From positions 1,984,001-2,048,000 of the forward strand of contig NZ_VFMQ01000001.1 of the NCBI RefSeq assembly GCF_006715175.1: a DNA stretch of 64,000 bases. The letters run 5' to 3'. The translations under genes and the position numbers were made by a program. The notes under the pieces are model-generated. The model made no database searches and was not told the DNA's origin. It was given only the letters and a program-made list of their open reading frames with translations. This DNA comes from Curtobacterium citreum. Lineage in GTDB: Bacteria; Actinomycetota; Actinomycetes; Actinomycetales; Microbacteriaceae. The first letter of the stretch is position 1. Every line of letters starts with the position of its first letter. Below, piece after piece: positions 1 to 10,512 of the stretch.

Positions 1-32
1 TGGTGCGCGATGCGCGCTCGCTGTGGTGTGGA

Positions 33-50
33 CCGGGTCGGACGACCCGG
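33..50. terminator. possible hairpin terminator
   Basis: A 7-bp stem (CCGGGTC, loop GGAC, GACCCGG) lies near the left edge. No gene is visible in positions 1-188, so the hairpin could end a gene outside the window. There is no U-tract. Weak call. Confidence 0.3.
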
Positions 51-188
51 GGTGTTGTGGACGACTCCACGGCGAGTGCGCTCATCCAGTGTTGCACGGT
101 GCATCCGGATCGCGCGAGGGGGTTCGCCGAGAAACTCCTAGGAGCGCTCCAACGCAGTGCCCGTGCGGGCATTCCCGATCGGCCGGGA

Positions 189-1034
189 TCAGTTCTCGTT
201 CGTCACCGTGCCCTGCACGCCGCCGCCACGCAACGTCAGCGTCAGCGTCCCGCTCATCGACTGCGCGGACAGGGACACCGACCCGTGCAGTGCCTCCTCG
301 CGCGGGTAGCACGCGGTCGTCGACTCGAGCCGGTTCGCCGTCGCGACCAGGCAGATGGTCGAGCGGTCCGTCCCGATGCCGGCCCAGACGTTCCACGGCG
401 TCTCGAAGGCGCTCCCGTCGAGCGCCCGGTTCGTGAACACCAGTCGCGTCGTCCGCAGGCTCACCGGCGCCTCGACGGGGCCAGGCAGCTGGTCCGCGTA
501 CGTCTGCGGCATGTCGAGCAGCTCCTCGAGCGTGACCGTCCCCGGCGTCGGCGTGGTGCTCGGGCCGACGGCCGGCTGGTCGCGCGCGGTGCCGACGAGC
601 GTGCCGGCGGCGAACGCGACCGCGATGGTCGCCGCTGCGCCGACCGCGATCCAGACGCGCGGCCTGGCCGTCCACAGCAGCCCGGCGAGGCGGCTGCGGA
701 CCGTCTGCGGCGCACCGGCCTGGAGGTCCGCCCCACCGCCGTCCCGCGCCTCCGCTCGGTCCGTGGCCGCCTCCGGCGCGACTGTTGCCACGGCGGCGAC
801 CGGTGCGGCCGCGCGGTCGGGCACCGCGCCGGGGCCGGCCGCGCGGGGTGACCGGCTGTCAGGGGCGGCCGGCGGGGCGGGCGCGGGGCGTGCCTCCCGT
901 CCGTGGTCCGCGGTGCTGCTCGCCAGGGCCTGCAGGGCGAGCCGCGCCCGCGCAGCCTCGTCCGGCGGCGTCTCGGCACCCCACGCGAGTGCCTCGAGCC
1001 GCGCCCGTTCCGTCGCGACGTCGTCGTCGGCCAT
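189..1034 (-). CDS. single-pass membrane protein, anti-sigma-like layout, unknown function
   Basis: I do not recognise a named family. The 281-aa product has a charged Ala/Pro-rich N-terminal half of about 140 residues, one clear membrane segment (around RVWIAVGAAATIAVAFAAG) and a C-terminal domain of about 110 residues with two cysteines that looks exported. This resembles anti-sigma factors or small sensor proteins, but no sigma factor gene lies next to it, so the role stays open. The ATG at 1034 is chosen because GGGAG sits just upstream and because the longer reading frame loses coding character. It is divergent from the small ORF at 1144. The linker before the membrane segment contains a copy of the GCCTCCCGTCCG repeat word (890-903). 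Confidence 0.7.
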   Translation of the reverse strand: MADDDVATERARLEALAWGAETPPDEAARARLALQALASSTADHGREARPAPAPPAAPDSRSPRAAGPGAVPDRAAAPVAAVATVAPEAATDRAEARDGGGADLQAGAPQTVRSRLAGLLWTARPRVWIAVGAAATIAVAFAAGTLVGTARDQPAVGPSTTPTPGTVTLEELLDMPQTYADQLPGPVEAPVSLRTTRLVFTNRALDGSAFETPWNVWAGIGTDRSTICLVATANRLESTTACYPREEALHGSVSLSAQSMSGTLTLTLRGGGVQGTVTNEN

Positions 1035-1143
1035 GTGCGCTCCCGGTCCGGACGCACCGGACGACCGCCATGTTCCCACCGGAGCGCCCGGCGCGTCCGG
1101 ACGGGGCGGCCACTGTCCAGTCGGCGACGGGTAGACGGGACGC

Positions 1144-1398
1144 ATGACCGACCACCACGAGCACGACGACGAACGACCAGGGACCGAGCGCCACGACGCC
1201 GTCCGGCACGACGCGGACCCGGAGACCCTCGAGGCGCTGTCGCACGACACCCAGTCCGGCGAGGCCGACTACGTCGCGACGAGCCCCGGCGGCAGCGGAA
1301 CCGAGCGCCACGTCCCGACGGCCGACGAGGAGCAGGGCCGCGGGTCCGAGTACGACCCCGTCGACCAGGGCCCGCAGCAGGAGGGGCAGGGCGGCTAG
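1144..1398 (+). CDS. small hydrophilic protein, unknown function
   Basis: 84 residues, extremely rich in Asp, Glu, His, Gly and Gln with no hydrophobic core, so probably disordered and cytosolic. Third codon positions are strongly G/C, which supports translation. The ATG is preceded by only a weak GGGTAG/ACGGGA purine run. The stop codon is part of a CTAG tetranucleotide that is also the stop of the convergent YidC-like gene. Similar short acidic proteins are common in Microbacteriaceae; no function can be assigned from sequence. Confidence 0.6.
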   Translation: MTDHHEHDDERPGTERHDAVRHDADPETLEALSHDTQSGEADYVATSPGGSGTERHVPTADEEQGRGSEYDPVDQGPQQEGQGG

Positions 1399-2198
1399 CG
1401 CAGCACCCGGCGCAGCACGGCGCGTTCGCCGAGCGTCCAGACCGCGCTCGTCACGACGTACAGCGTCGCGGCGAGCGGAGCGACCGCGGCGAACACCACG
1501 GAGACGAACGGTGCCCACCGGGCGACGGCCGTCCCCACGCGGACCGTGGCGGCCGGTGCGGTGCCGTCCTGCGTGACCGGGTTCCAGCGCAGGGCTGCGC
1601 GACGGGACGCCTCAACCACGACGGTCAGGACGGCGAGCAGGACGAGGACGACCCACGCGTGCGTCCAGAGCGGCCCGGCGAGGACGACGAGCAGCGAGTG
1701 CCCGAGCGGGATCCCGACGAGTGTGGCGTCGAGCAGCACGTTGACGGCGCCGTCGATCGTGGCGTGCGTGAACAGTGTGTACACGAGCGACAGCACCGGT
1801 GCCTGCGCGAGCACCGGCAGGCACCCGGCGAGCGGCGAGACCCGTTCGGACGTGTACAGCTCCTGGGCCGCACGCTGCAGGCGCTCGCGGTCGGATCCGT
1901 ACCGTCGCCGCAGGGCCGCGAGCTGTGGGGCGAGTCGGCGGCGGTCCCGTTCGGCCCGGACCTGCAGCACGGACAGGGGTACGAGCGCGACGCGGACGGC
2001 GAGCGTGAGCGCGACGACGGCCAGGGCGGCGGCGAACCCGCCGCCGACGGGGGTGAGGGCGCCGGTGAGCGCGGTGAGCAGGTCGGCGCCGCCGTGCAGC
2101 AGCGGGCCGACGACGGGCAGGGTGGTGGTGTCCACGGGGTTCCGATCGGTGGGAGGGGCACGGGTGCATGCGGCCCGGTCACCGTCGGTGGTCGTCAC
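1395..2198 (-). CDS. short YidC/Oxa1-family membrane insertase paralogue
   Basis: 267 residues with the 60KD_IMP/Oxa1 pattern: an early membrane helix carrying the conserved positive residue (TLAVRVALVPL), a charged cytosolic hairpin (about 85-115, RRRLAPQLAALRRRYG), a proline-rich helix (PVLAQAPVLSLVYTLF) and two or three further helices. Members insert or fold small membrane proteins with or without the Sec channel. The principal yidC of actinobacteria lies by rnpA and the origin; this copy is away from those genes, so it is probably a second, specialised insertase. It follows the DUF6412-like gene by 9 bp, suggesting an operon. The start is uncertain: GTG at 2198 has no ribosome site, and GTG at 2135 (VDTTTLPVVG) would remove an unconvincing N-terminus. 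Confidence 0.85.
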   Translation of the reverse strand: MTTTDGDRAACTRAPPTDRNPVDTTTLPVVGPLLHGGADLLTALTGALTPVGGGFAAALAVVALTLAVRVALVPLSVLQVRAERDRRRLAPQLAALRRRYGSDRERLQRAAQELYTSERVSPLAGCLPVLAQAPVLSLVYTLFTHATIDGAVNVLLDATLVGIPLGHSLLVVLAGPLWTHAWVVLVLLAVLTVVVEASRRAALRWNPVTQDGTAPAATVRVGTAVARWAPFVSVVFAAVAPLAATLYVVTSAVWTLGERAVLRRVLR

Positions 2199-2207
2199 CG
2201 TCCGGGA

Positions 2208-2498
2208 TCAGGCCGGGACGGGTGCTCCCGGTGCCCGACCGCGGACGTGTCCGTCGGCGTCGGGGTGGCTCCACGCGATCCGCGTCACGAGCTCCGCGGC
2301 CTCGGCAGCGGCCGGACCCGGGCGGGGGAGCCGTGCGGTGCCGAGGACGACCGCGAGCAGGTGCACGACGACGACACCGATCGCGACGGCCGTCAGCCCG
2401 AGGGCGGCCACCGCGAGCAGCGGGGCCGGTCCGACCGCGGGGTCGCCGAGGACGAGCGCCGCGACGATGCGCAGCAGTCCCTCGACGAGCGTGATCAC
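2208..2498 (-). CDS. small membrane protein, DUF6412-like
   Basis: About 96 residues from a GTG at 2498. The centre is a long hydrophobic stretch forming two helices (LLRIVAALVLGDPAVG and LLAVAALGLTAVAIGVVVVHLLAVVLG), followed by a Pro/Ala-rich hydrophilic tail ending with ITRIAWSHPDADGHVRGRAPGAPVP-type sequence. From memory this matches the DUF6412 family that neighbours YidC in actinobacteria; no biochemical role is known to me. It lies 9 bp upstream of the YidC-like gene and probably shares its transcript, so a role as insertase partner or substrate is a reasonable guess. An in-frame ATG at 2627 would add 43 residues of non-conserved sequence overlapping the ybaK start, so I prefer the shorter form. 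Confidence 0.6.
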   Translation of the reverse strand: MITLVEGLLRIVAALVLGDPAVGPAPLLAVAALGLTAVAIGVVVVHLLAVVLGTARLPRPGPAAAEAAELVTRIAWSHPDADGHVRGRAPGAPVPA

Positions 2499-2562
2499 CC
2501 GTTCAGCGTAACGCCCGCGCGCCGCAGCCGACCGGCAGGAGCGGACGGGCAGGATCGACGCC

Positions 2563-3048
2563 ATGACCGCAGGATCGCCGAGCACCCCAGCGACCCTCGC
2601 CCTCGAGCGGGCGGGGATCCCGTACACCCCGCACGTCTACGAGCACCACGAGACGGCGACGAACTTCGGCGAAGAAGCAGCGGCGGCGCTCGGGCTGCGC
2701 GAGGAGCAGGTCTTCAAGACCCTGGTGGTCTCGGTCGACGGCCAGCTCGCGGTCGCGGTCGTCCCGGTCGCGAACCGGCTCGACCTCAAGGCGATCGCCG
2801 CGGCCCTCGGCGGCAAGAAGGCCTCGCTGGCGCTGCCGGCCCTCGCCGAGAAGCGCACGGGGTACGTCGTCGGTGGGATCAGCCCGGTCGGCCAGAAGGC
2901 CCGGCTGCGGACGGTCGTCGACGAGTCGGCCCTGACGTACGCGAGCATCTTCGTCTCCGGCGGCCGCCGCGGGTTCGACATCGAGCTCGCGCCCACGGAC
3001 CTGATCACCGCCACGGACGCCCGGACCGCGGCGATCGCGCGGACCTGA
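2563..3048 (+). CDS. ybaK: Cys-tRNA(Pro) deacylase, YbaK/EbsC family
   Basis: 161 residues covering the whole YbaK fold. YbaK hydrolyses cysteine mischarged onto tRNA(Pro) by prolyl-tRNA synthetase, acting in trans in the cytosol. Typical features seen are the N-terminal strand-helix with TPHVYEHHE, the EEQVFKTLVV segment whose lysine is the essential family lysine, and the glycine-rich GYVVGGISPVGQKARLRTVVDE loop region that closes over the substrate. The length fits the family (150-165). The gene stands alone, between the divergent DUF6412-yidC pair and the Clp gene. Confidence 0.93.
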   Translation: MTAGSPSTPATLALERAGIPYTPHVYEHHETATNFGEEAAAALGLREEQVFKTLVVSVDGQLAVAVVPVANRLDLKAIAAALGGKKASLALPALAEKRTGYVVGGISPVGQKARLRTVVDESALTYASIFVSGGRRGFDIELAPTDLITATDARTAAIART

Positions 3049-3079
3049 GTCGGGTCGCCGCAACTTTCTCCGACGAACG

Positions 3080-3104
3080 GGAATGAGCCCGCTCCTCCTG
3101 CGTT
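3080..3104 (+). promoter_or_regulatory. possible SigH/SigR-type stress promoter of the clp gene
   Basis: GGAAT (3080-3084; GGGAAT with the preceding base) is followed after 17 nt by GTT (3102-3104). This resembles the GGAAT-N18-GTT promoters read by the SigR/SigH family of thiol-oxidative and heat stress sigma factors. The spacing is one base short of the most common value. The predicted transcription start would fall inside the HAIR operator. Confidence 0.4.
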
Positions 3105-3106
3105 GC

Positions 3107-3127
3107 ATTGAGTCGAAGGCACTCAAG
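3107..3127. promoter_or_regulatory. HAIR element, HspR repressor operator
   Basis: ATTGAGT-N7-ACTCAAG, matching 13 of 14 positions of the HspR-associated inverted repeat CTTGAGT-N7-ACTCAAG with exactly the right spacer. HspR with DnaK represses heat-shock genes (dnaK, clpB) in Streptomyces and mycobacteria. The site ends 16 bp before the TTG start of the Clp gene and is ideally placed to block its promoter. Confidence 0.88.
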
Positions 3128-3143
3128 TTCCCAGGAGGTCCCG

Positions 3144-5726
<2,583 letters not shown>

Positions 5727-5736
5727 CCCTCGCCAC

Positions 5737-5773
5737 ACGACGGCCCGGTACCGCTTCGGTACCGGGCCGTCGT
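5737..5773. terminator. strong hairpin terminator after clp
   Basis: A perfect 16-bp stem (ACGACGGCCCGGTACC) with a 5-nt GCTTC loop begins 10 bp after the clp stop codon. It lacks a long U-tract, as is usual for this GC-rich genome. Confidence 0.85.
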
Positions 5774-5780
5774 CGTGTGC

Positions 5781-5839
5781 GGAATGCGATCTGGAACTTC
5801 TTCCGGATTTCTTCGAGAAAAGGGTTGCGCTCGCATTCC
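5781..5839. promoter_or_regulatory. nested inverted repeats upstream of the 23-codon ORF
   Basis: GGAATGCGA (5781-5789) is mirrored by TCGCATTCC (5831-5839) 41 nt later. Inside lies a second small hairpin, TTTCT-TCG-AGAAA (5808-5820), and GGAA-CTTC-TTCC (5793-5804). The stretch is much more AT-rich than its surroundings. It may be an operator or a structured RNA; no known family is matched. Confidence 0.45.
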
Positions 5840-5852
5840 CGGGATGGATAGT
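5825..5852 (+). promoter_or_regulatory. possible sigma-70 type promoter
   Basis: TTGCGC (5825-5830), a 16-nt spacer and GATAGT (5847-5852). It lies within and just after the nested inverted repeats, about 50 nt upstream of the 23-codon ORF. Confidence 0.4.
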
Positions 5853-5899
5853 GTTCACGAGCACCACCGGCTGAACGACGATGAAAGGGGGCCGACAAG

Positions 5900-5971
5900 A
5901 TGATGATCACCGCGATGAACCCGTTCCGTGGAGTCCGTGGGATCGGCGGCTCCCCGATCCGTCACCGCTGA
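5900..5971 (+). CDS. possible 23-aa peptide or leader ORF
   Basis: ATG-ATG start, 23 codons, product MMITAMNPFRGVRGIGGSPI followed by RHR. A good ribosome site, GAAAGGGG, lies 9 nt upstream, and a promoter-like sequence precedes it. The peptide is basic and glycine-rich. It is 384 bp ahead of the next real start codon, so it could be a free micropeptide, or the transcript could be a long 5' leader. Nothing in the sequence decides between these, and chance cannot be excluded for an ORF this short. Confidence 0.35.
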   Translation: MMITAMNPFRGVRGIGGSPIRHR

Positions 5972-6355
5972 CGCGGGACGTCCCCTCCAGCCCACCCGGC
6001 CGTGCCGAGGAGGCTGCGCTCAATCAGCTGCGCCCGAGGAGCTCGGCGCAACGCTGCTGATCCACGCGGCTGACGCGCTCGTCGGTTCCGCCCTGCGAGC
6101 CCGCCTTGCGGGCGCGCTCCGCGGGTCCTGTCCGGGGCGCGACCGCCCGTCGCAGATCCGGTCCTGACCGGACGCGCGCGGCGCGTCCCGTGGGCTGAGC
6201 GGACGACGTCCCCACGATCTTCCAGTGCCGCGTGCCGACATTCTCGGTCGCCGCGCGGAATGTCGTCGCGTGCATTTCCGGCGCGCTCCGGCACTGCATT
6301 CCTGCCCGCTCCTGCGGGTTGTTCCGTCCTGCCCTCCTGCCAGAAAGGCACCACC
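5972..6355. other. 384-bp intergenic stretch without a convincing gene
   Basis: A frame starting at 5928 stays open to 6167, but its third positions are only about 80 % G/C against about 95 % in neighbouring genes, and no ribosome site precedes it. One inverted repeat is visible: GACATTC (6237-6243) with GAATGTC (6258-6264). GGAATG/CATTCC words recur through the stretch (6258, 6294) and in the upstream repeat at 5781-5839. It may be a long structured leader for the gene at 6356. Confidence 0.4.
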
Positions 6356-6589
6356 GTGTCGAACGACCTCGACGTCCGCCCTCCCAGTACCCGTGCGCCC
6401 CGGCGCCGGGTCTCCCTCGCCGACCGCATCGCCCTCCGGGTCGGCATGTCCCTGATCATCTGGAGCCGGCGCACCCACCACGTGCGGTACGCCGCCGACC
6501 ACGCCACCCGGCTGCGGCTCGACCGCGAGCGGCGCCAGCGCGAGGTGGACCTGCTCGTGCACGGCGCCGTCATGCGCATGTGGCGCTGA
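6356..6589 (+). CDS. small basic amphipathic-helix protein, unknown function
   Basis: 77 residues from a GTG at 6356 with AGAAAGG seven bases upstream. The first 25 residues are Arg/Pro-rich; the middle (SLADRIALRVGMSLIIWSRR) is an amphipathic or short membrane-seeking helix; the rest is a highly charged helix (ATRLRLDRERRQREVDLLVH). This pattern is familiar from short uncharacterised proteins of Microbacteriaceae, often found singly. A membrane-associated role is only a guess. It is convergent with the GH6 gene across a shared hairpin. Confidence 0.7.
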   Translation: MSNDLDVRPPSTRAPRRRVSLADRIALRVGMSLIIWSRRTHHVRYAADHATRLRLDRERRQREVDLLVHGAVMRMWR

Positions 6590-6644
6590 GCCCCGCGGTC
6601 ACGGCCGCCGGCCGCCGGCTGCCGTCGCTCCGAACCACGAACGC

Positions 6645-6679
6645 GACGTCGAACCAGGCATCCCGCCTGGCTCGACGTC
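6645..6679. terminator. bidirectional hairpin terminator
   Basis: A 15-bp stem with one mismatch (GACGTCGAACCAGGC, loop ATCCC, GCCTGGCTCGACGTC) lies between the convergent 77-aa gene and the GH6 gene and can serve both. Confidence 0.75.
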
Positions 6680-6714
6680 GCTTCGTCGGTTCGACGCGCG
6701 TCGAGCCGTCCGCG

Positions 6715-7734
6715 CTACCGCTTCCGGTTCGCCACGAGGGCGACCGCGTACGCCGGGAACCACGTCCCAGCCGCCGGTCCGCCGTTGCAGGTCCCGTCGC
6801 TGGCGCCGGGGGTCTTCACCCACAGCAGGGCGTCCAGCCGCGTGGTCCCGGCGGTGACCCGCGGCGACTGCCCGAGTCCGGCGCCCGTCGGGTTGCACCA
6901 CGTGCCGCGCCACCCGCGGCCGTTCCGTGACACGTCGATCACGTAGCGCGCGCCGCCGACCAGTGCGCTGAGACGGTCGGCGTAGGCGCGCTCCCCTTCG
7001 ACACCGTAGAAGTTCGCCACGTTCGTGTAGAAACCCCGTGCTCGGTCGATGCCCGCGCGCTGCAGCAGCGCCGCCTGCACGGCCGGCGGGTTCCAGTCCT
7101 CGTTCCCGCCGTCCAGGTAGGCGGGGACCCCGGCGTCGGCGAACGCACGGACCGCCGAGGCCACCAGTGCGGGACGGGTCGCGCTCTCGGACACGCACGA
7201 GGTCAGGTGGGACAGCGAGTCCGGTTCGACGAGGACGACGGCGCGGTGGCCGCGGAGCATCGTCGCGATCCGCTGGTTCCACACGGGGTACTCCGCTGCG
7301 CTGAGTCCGCCGGCCGAGTACCCACCGCAGTCCCGGTTCGGGATCGCGTAGGTCACGAACACCGGGGTCGTCCCGCTCTTCTCGGCCGCGGCGAGGTTGC
7401 GGGCCACGACGCGGTCCAGCTGGTCGCCGCGGAGCCAGTCGCCCAGCCAGGTGGCGATGGGCTGCGCGGCGATCGTCCGAGCGGCCGCCGCGTCGGCGGT
7501 CCTGCCCTGGGCGGCGAGTGCCGCGGCCGCGGCGGCGGGTTGGTTGTCCGGCTGCACGGTCAGTCCGCCGGCGAACACCGCACTCGCGGGTGCCGTCCTG
7601 ATGGTGCCCGCCGCGATCGGCGCGCGGGCCGTCCGTGTGGCAGCCGTCGCACTGCTCGGCGCGACCGACAGGCCGACGACCACGATCGCCGCCGTGAAGG
7701 CGGCGGTGGCCAGGGTGCTGACGCGGTGGTGCAC
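6715..7734 (-). CDS. secreted glycoside hydrolase family 6 (cellulase/cellobiohydrolase type)
   Basis: 339 residues. GH6 enzymes cut beta-1,4-glucan with inversion. Both family signatures are present: VTYAIPNRDCGGYSAGG around residues 128-144, with Asp135, and VVLVEPDSLS around 166-175, with Asp172 as the expected general acid. Conserved tryptophans and the DGGNEDW, WCNP and VKTPGASDG segments follow. The N-terminus is a signal peptide (basic start, hydrophobic core to about residue 26, ending SSATA-A), so the enzyme is exported. No cellulose-binding module is attached. GTG at 7734 is chosen for GGGAGG four bases upstream; a GTG at 7767 would place extra residues before the signal. A plant-associated lifestyle fits. 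A 12-bp palindrome CCGGTCGACCGG (7768-7779) lies just upstream but no known regulator site is matched. Confidence 0.93.
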   Translation of the reverse strand: MHHRVSTLATAAFTAAIVVVGLSVAPSSATAATRTARAPIAAGTIRTAPASAVFAGGLTVQPDNQPAAAAAALAAQGRTADAAAARTIAAQPIATWLGDWLRGDQLDRVVARNLAAAEKSGTTPVFVTYAIPNRDCGGYSAGGLSAAEYPVWNQRIATMLRGHRAVVLVEPDSLSHLTSCVSESATRPALVASAVRAFADAGVPAYLDGGNEDWNPPAVQAALLQRAGIDRARGFYTNVANFYGVEGERAYADRLSALVGGARYVIDVSRNGRGWRGTWCNPTGAGLGQSPRVTAGTTRLDALLWVKTPGASDGTCNGGPAAGTWFPAYAVALVANRKR

Positions 7735-7874
7735 GGTTCCTCCCGACCAGGAGGGCGCCCCGTGCACCCGGTCGACCGGTCCTCGTCCAATGGGAACCCC
7801 TCACCGGCCCGCGCGTCGAGCACCAGAACGAGGGGCAGGGACCGCCCTCGGCGTGGTCCGCCCACGCGGTCGAC

Positions 7875-7880
7875 TACCGT
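7875..7880 (+). promoter_or_regulatory. -10 hexamer for leaderless apt
   Basis: TACCGT lies 6 nt before the GTG of apt, so transcription would begin at the start codon. There is no ribosome site. Confidence 0.5.
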
Positions 7881-7886
7881 TGTGCG

Positions 7887-8429
7887 GTGACCGAAACCGC
7901 TGCTGCCCTCGTCGAACGTCTCACCGCGATCGTGCCGGACTTCCCGAAGCCCGGCATCCTGTTCCGCGACGTGACCCCGGTGTTCTCCGACCCCGTCGCG
8001 TTCGGCCGCGTCTGCGAGGCCCTCGCCGCGCCGTTCGCCGTGGGCGCGGGGTTCCAGGCGGTCGCCGGCATCGAGGCCCGCGGGTTCGCCCTCGCCGGGG
8101 GGATCGCCGCGCAGCACCAGGTCGGCGTGCTGACCGTCCGCAAGGCGGGGAAGCTCCCCGGCGAGGTCCTCAGCGAGCAGTACGCGCTGGAGTACGGCGA
8201 GGCCGAGCTCGAGCTCCGCCCGGGCCAGCTGCCGCAGGGGACCCGGGTGCTCGTCGTCGACGACGTCCTCGCGACCGGCGGGACGGCGGCAGCCACCGTC
8301 ACGCTGCTCGAGCGCGCGGGCTACGAGGCGATCGGCTTCGCGTCGCTCCTCGAGCTCGACGGCCTGGCCGGGCGCGAGCGCCTCGAGCCGCGCCTGCCCG
8401 TCACGACGCTCGGGCGCGTGCCCGCCTGA
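7887..8429 (+). CDS. apt: adenine phosphoribosyltransferase
   Basis: 180 residues. Converts adenine and PRPP to AMP in purine salvage. The PRPP-binding signature VLVVDDVLATGGT starts at residue 121, the flexible loop carries RKAGKLPGEV, and the N-terminal FPKPGILFRDVTPVF segment is typical of Apt. Length matches the family. The GTG start has no ribosome site but is preceded by TACCGT at leaderless spacing. The gene is divergent from the GH6 gene and 61 bp upstream of thrS. Confidence 0.95.
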   Translation: MTETAAALVERLTAIVPDFPKPGILFRDVTPVFSDPVAFGRVCEALAAPFAVGAGFQAVAGIEARGFALAGGIAAQHQVGVLTVRKAGKLPGEVLSEQYALEYGEAELELRPGQLPQGTRVLVVDDVLATGGTAAATVTLLERAGYEAIGFASLLELDGLAGRERLEPRLPVTTLGRVPA

Positions 8430-8447
8430 ACCGGCGTGACCGCGCAC

Positions 8448-8453
8448 TAGTCT
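8448..8453 (+). promoter_or_regulatory. -10 hexamer of thrS
   Basis: TAGTCT lies 37 nt upstream of the thrS GTG. A clear -35 is not seen. Confidence 0.4.
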
Positions 8454-8490
8454 TGACCCACCCCAGAACCAACCGAGGAGCACCACGATC

Positions 8491-10512
8491 GTGACCGACG
8501 CAGTCGCACCCGAGCCCGCAGACCTGCCCCAGGCACCCGAGCCCCGCACCGCGACGACGGCCACGACGGGCACCGAGCTCTTCGACGGCGAGCGTGGCGT
8601 CGTCGCCATCCGCGTCGGCGGTGTCCTGAAGGACCTCGACGCGGCCGTGCAGGACGGCGAGACCGTCGAGGCGGTGACGCTGCAGGAGCAGGACGGCCTC
8701 GACATCCTCCGACACTCCGCCGCGCACGTGCTCGCACAGGCGGTCCAGCAGATCAACCCGGACGCCAAGCTCGGCATCGGCCCGCCCGTCACCGACGGCT
8801 ACTACTACGACTTCGACGTCGCCGAGCCGTTCACGCCCGAGGACCTCAAGGCGATCGAGAAGGGCATGGACCGGATCGTCCGCCAGGCCCAGCGCTTCCG
8901 GCGCGTCGTGGTCACCGACGACGAGGCCCGTGAGCGCATGGCGGGGGAGCCCTACAAGCAGGAGCTCATCGGCCTCAAGGGCGCCGCGGCCGACGGCGAC
9001 TCCGGCGAGAGCGTCGAGGTCGGCGCCGGCGAGCTCACCGTCTACGAGAACGTCGACCCGAAGTCGGGCGAGGTCGTCTGGCAGGACCTGTGCCGCGGCC
9101 CGCACGTCCCGCACACCCGCTGGATCGGCAACGCGTCGAAGCTCATGCGCGTGGCGGCGGCCTACTGGCGCGGTTCCGAGAAGAACCCGCAGCTGCAGCG
9201 CGTCTACGGCACGGCGTGGCCGGACAAGGAGCAGCTCAAGGCGTACCAGCTCCGGCTCGAAGAGGCAGCGAAGCGCGACCACCGCAAGCTCGGTGCCGAG
9301 CTCGACCTGTTCTCGTTCCCCGACGAGATCGGCTCGGGCCTGGCGATCTTCCACCCGAAGGGCGGCATCATCCGCCGCGAGATGGAGGACTACTCGCGCC
9401 GCCGACACGAACAAGAGGGCTACTCCTTCGTCTACACGCCGCACATCACCAAGGGCGACCTGTTCGAGCAGTCGGGCCACCTCGGCTGGTACAAGGACGG
9501 CATGTTCCCGGCCATGCACATGGACCAGGCGACCGACGAGGACGGCAACGTCACGCGGCAGGGGGCGGACTACTACCTCAAGCCGATGAACTGCCCGATG
9601 CACATCCTGGCGTACCGCTCGCAGGCCCGCTCCTACCGCGACCTGCCCCTGCGGATGTTCGAGTTCGGCACGGTCTACCGCAACGAGAAGTCCGGCGTCA
9701 TCCACGGCCTCACGCGCGTCCGCGGCATGACCCAGGACGACGCCCACATCTTCACCACGCAGGAGAAGATGAAGGAGGAGCTCACCACGACGCTCCAGTT
9801 CGTCCTCTCGCTCCTGCGCGACTACGGCCTCGACGACTTCTACCTCGAGCTCTCCACGAAGGACCCGGAGAAGTACGTCGGCGACGACGACGTGTGGGAG
9901 GTCGCGACGGACACCCTGCGCGAGGTCGCCGAGGAGTCCGGGCTCGAGCTCGTCCCGGACCCGGCGGGCGCGGCGTTCTACGGCCCGAAGATCTCGGTGC
10001 AGGCGCGTGACGCCATCGGCCGCACGTGGCAGATGTCGACCGTGCAGCTCGACTTCAACCTGCCGGAGCGCTTCGGCCTCGAGTACACGGCGCCGGACGG
10101 CTCGCGGCAGCGCCCGGTGATGATCCACCGCGCCCTGTTCGGCTCGATCGAGCGCTTCTTCGGCGTCCTCACCGAGCACTACGCGGGTGCGTTCCCGGCG
10201 TGGCTGTCCCCGGTCCAGGTCGTCGCGATCCCGGTCGCCGCCGAGTACGGCGACTACCTCGACGAGGTCGTCGCGAAGCTCCGTTCGCACGGTGTCCGCG
10301 CCGAGGTCGACCACTCGGACGACCGCATGCAGAAGAAGATCCGCACGCACACCAAGGCGAAGGTGCCGTTCCAGCTCATCGCCGGCGGCGACGACCGCGA
10401 CGCCGGTGCCGTGAGCTTCCGCTTCCGCGACGGCCGCCAGGACAACGGCGTGCCCGTGGACGAGGCGGTCGAGCGCATCCTCACCGCGATCCGCGACCGC
10501 ACGCAGGTCTGA
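8491..10512 (+). CDS. thrS: threonyl-tRNA synthetase
   Basis: 673 residues, the full class II enzyme charging tRNA(Thr). An N-terminal TGS domain (about 30-65) is followed by the editing domain with the HxxxH motif at His75/His79, the catalytic core with the zinc cysteine in MNCPMH (Cys368), FRNEK-type motif 2 ([24 protein letters not shown]) and the C-terminal anticodon domain. GTG start with GAGGAG ten bases upstream. It overlaps the HIT gene by one base (TGATG), so the two are translationally coupled. A TAGTCT hexamer at 8448 is the likely -10. No T-box is visible in the 61-bp upstream gap. Confidence 0.97.
   Translation: MTDAVAPEPADLPQAPEPRTATTATTGTELFDGERGVVAIRVGGVLKDLDAAVQDGETVEAVTLQEQDGLDILRHSAAHVLAQAVQQINPDAKLGIGPPVTDGYYYDFDVAEPFTPEDLKAIEKGMDRIVRQAQRFRRVVVTDDEARERMAGEPYKQELIGLKGAAADGDSGESVEVGAGELTVYENVDPKSGEVVWQDLCRGPHVPHTRWIGNASKLMRVAAAYWRGSEKNPQLQRVYGTAWPDKEQLKAYQLRLEEAAKRDHRKLGAELDLFSFPDEIGSGLAIFHPKGGIIRREMEDYSRRRHEQEGYSFVYTPHITKGDLFEQSGHLGWYKDGMFPAMHMDQATDEDGNVTRQGADYYLKPMNCPMHILAYRSQARSYRDLPLRMFEFGTVYRNEKSGVIHGLTRVRGMTQDDAHIFTTQEKMKEELTTTLQFVLSLLRDYGLDDFYLELSTKDPEKYVGDDDVWEVATDTLREVAEESGLELVPDPAGAAFYGPKISVQARDAIGRTWQMSTVQLDFNLPERFGLEYTAPDGSRQRPVMIHRALFGSIERFFGVLTEHYAGAFPAWLSPVQVVAIPVAAEYGDYLDEVVAKLRSHGVRAEVDHSDDRMQKKIRTHTKAKVPFQLIAGGDDRDAGAVSFRFRDGRQDNGVPVDEAVERILTAIRDRTQV

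Noticed and set aside
5928..6167. 79-codon plus-strand frame after the 23-codon ORF
   Set aside because: No ribosome site, third-position G/C only about 80 %, no recognisable protein character.
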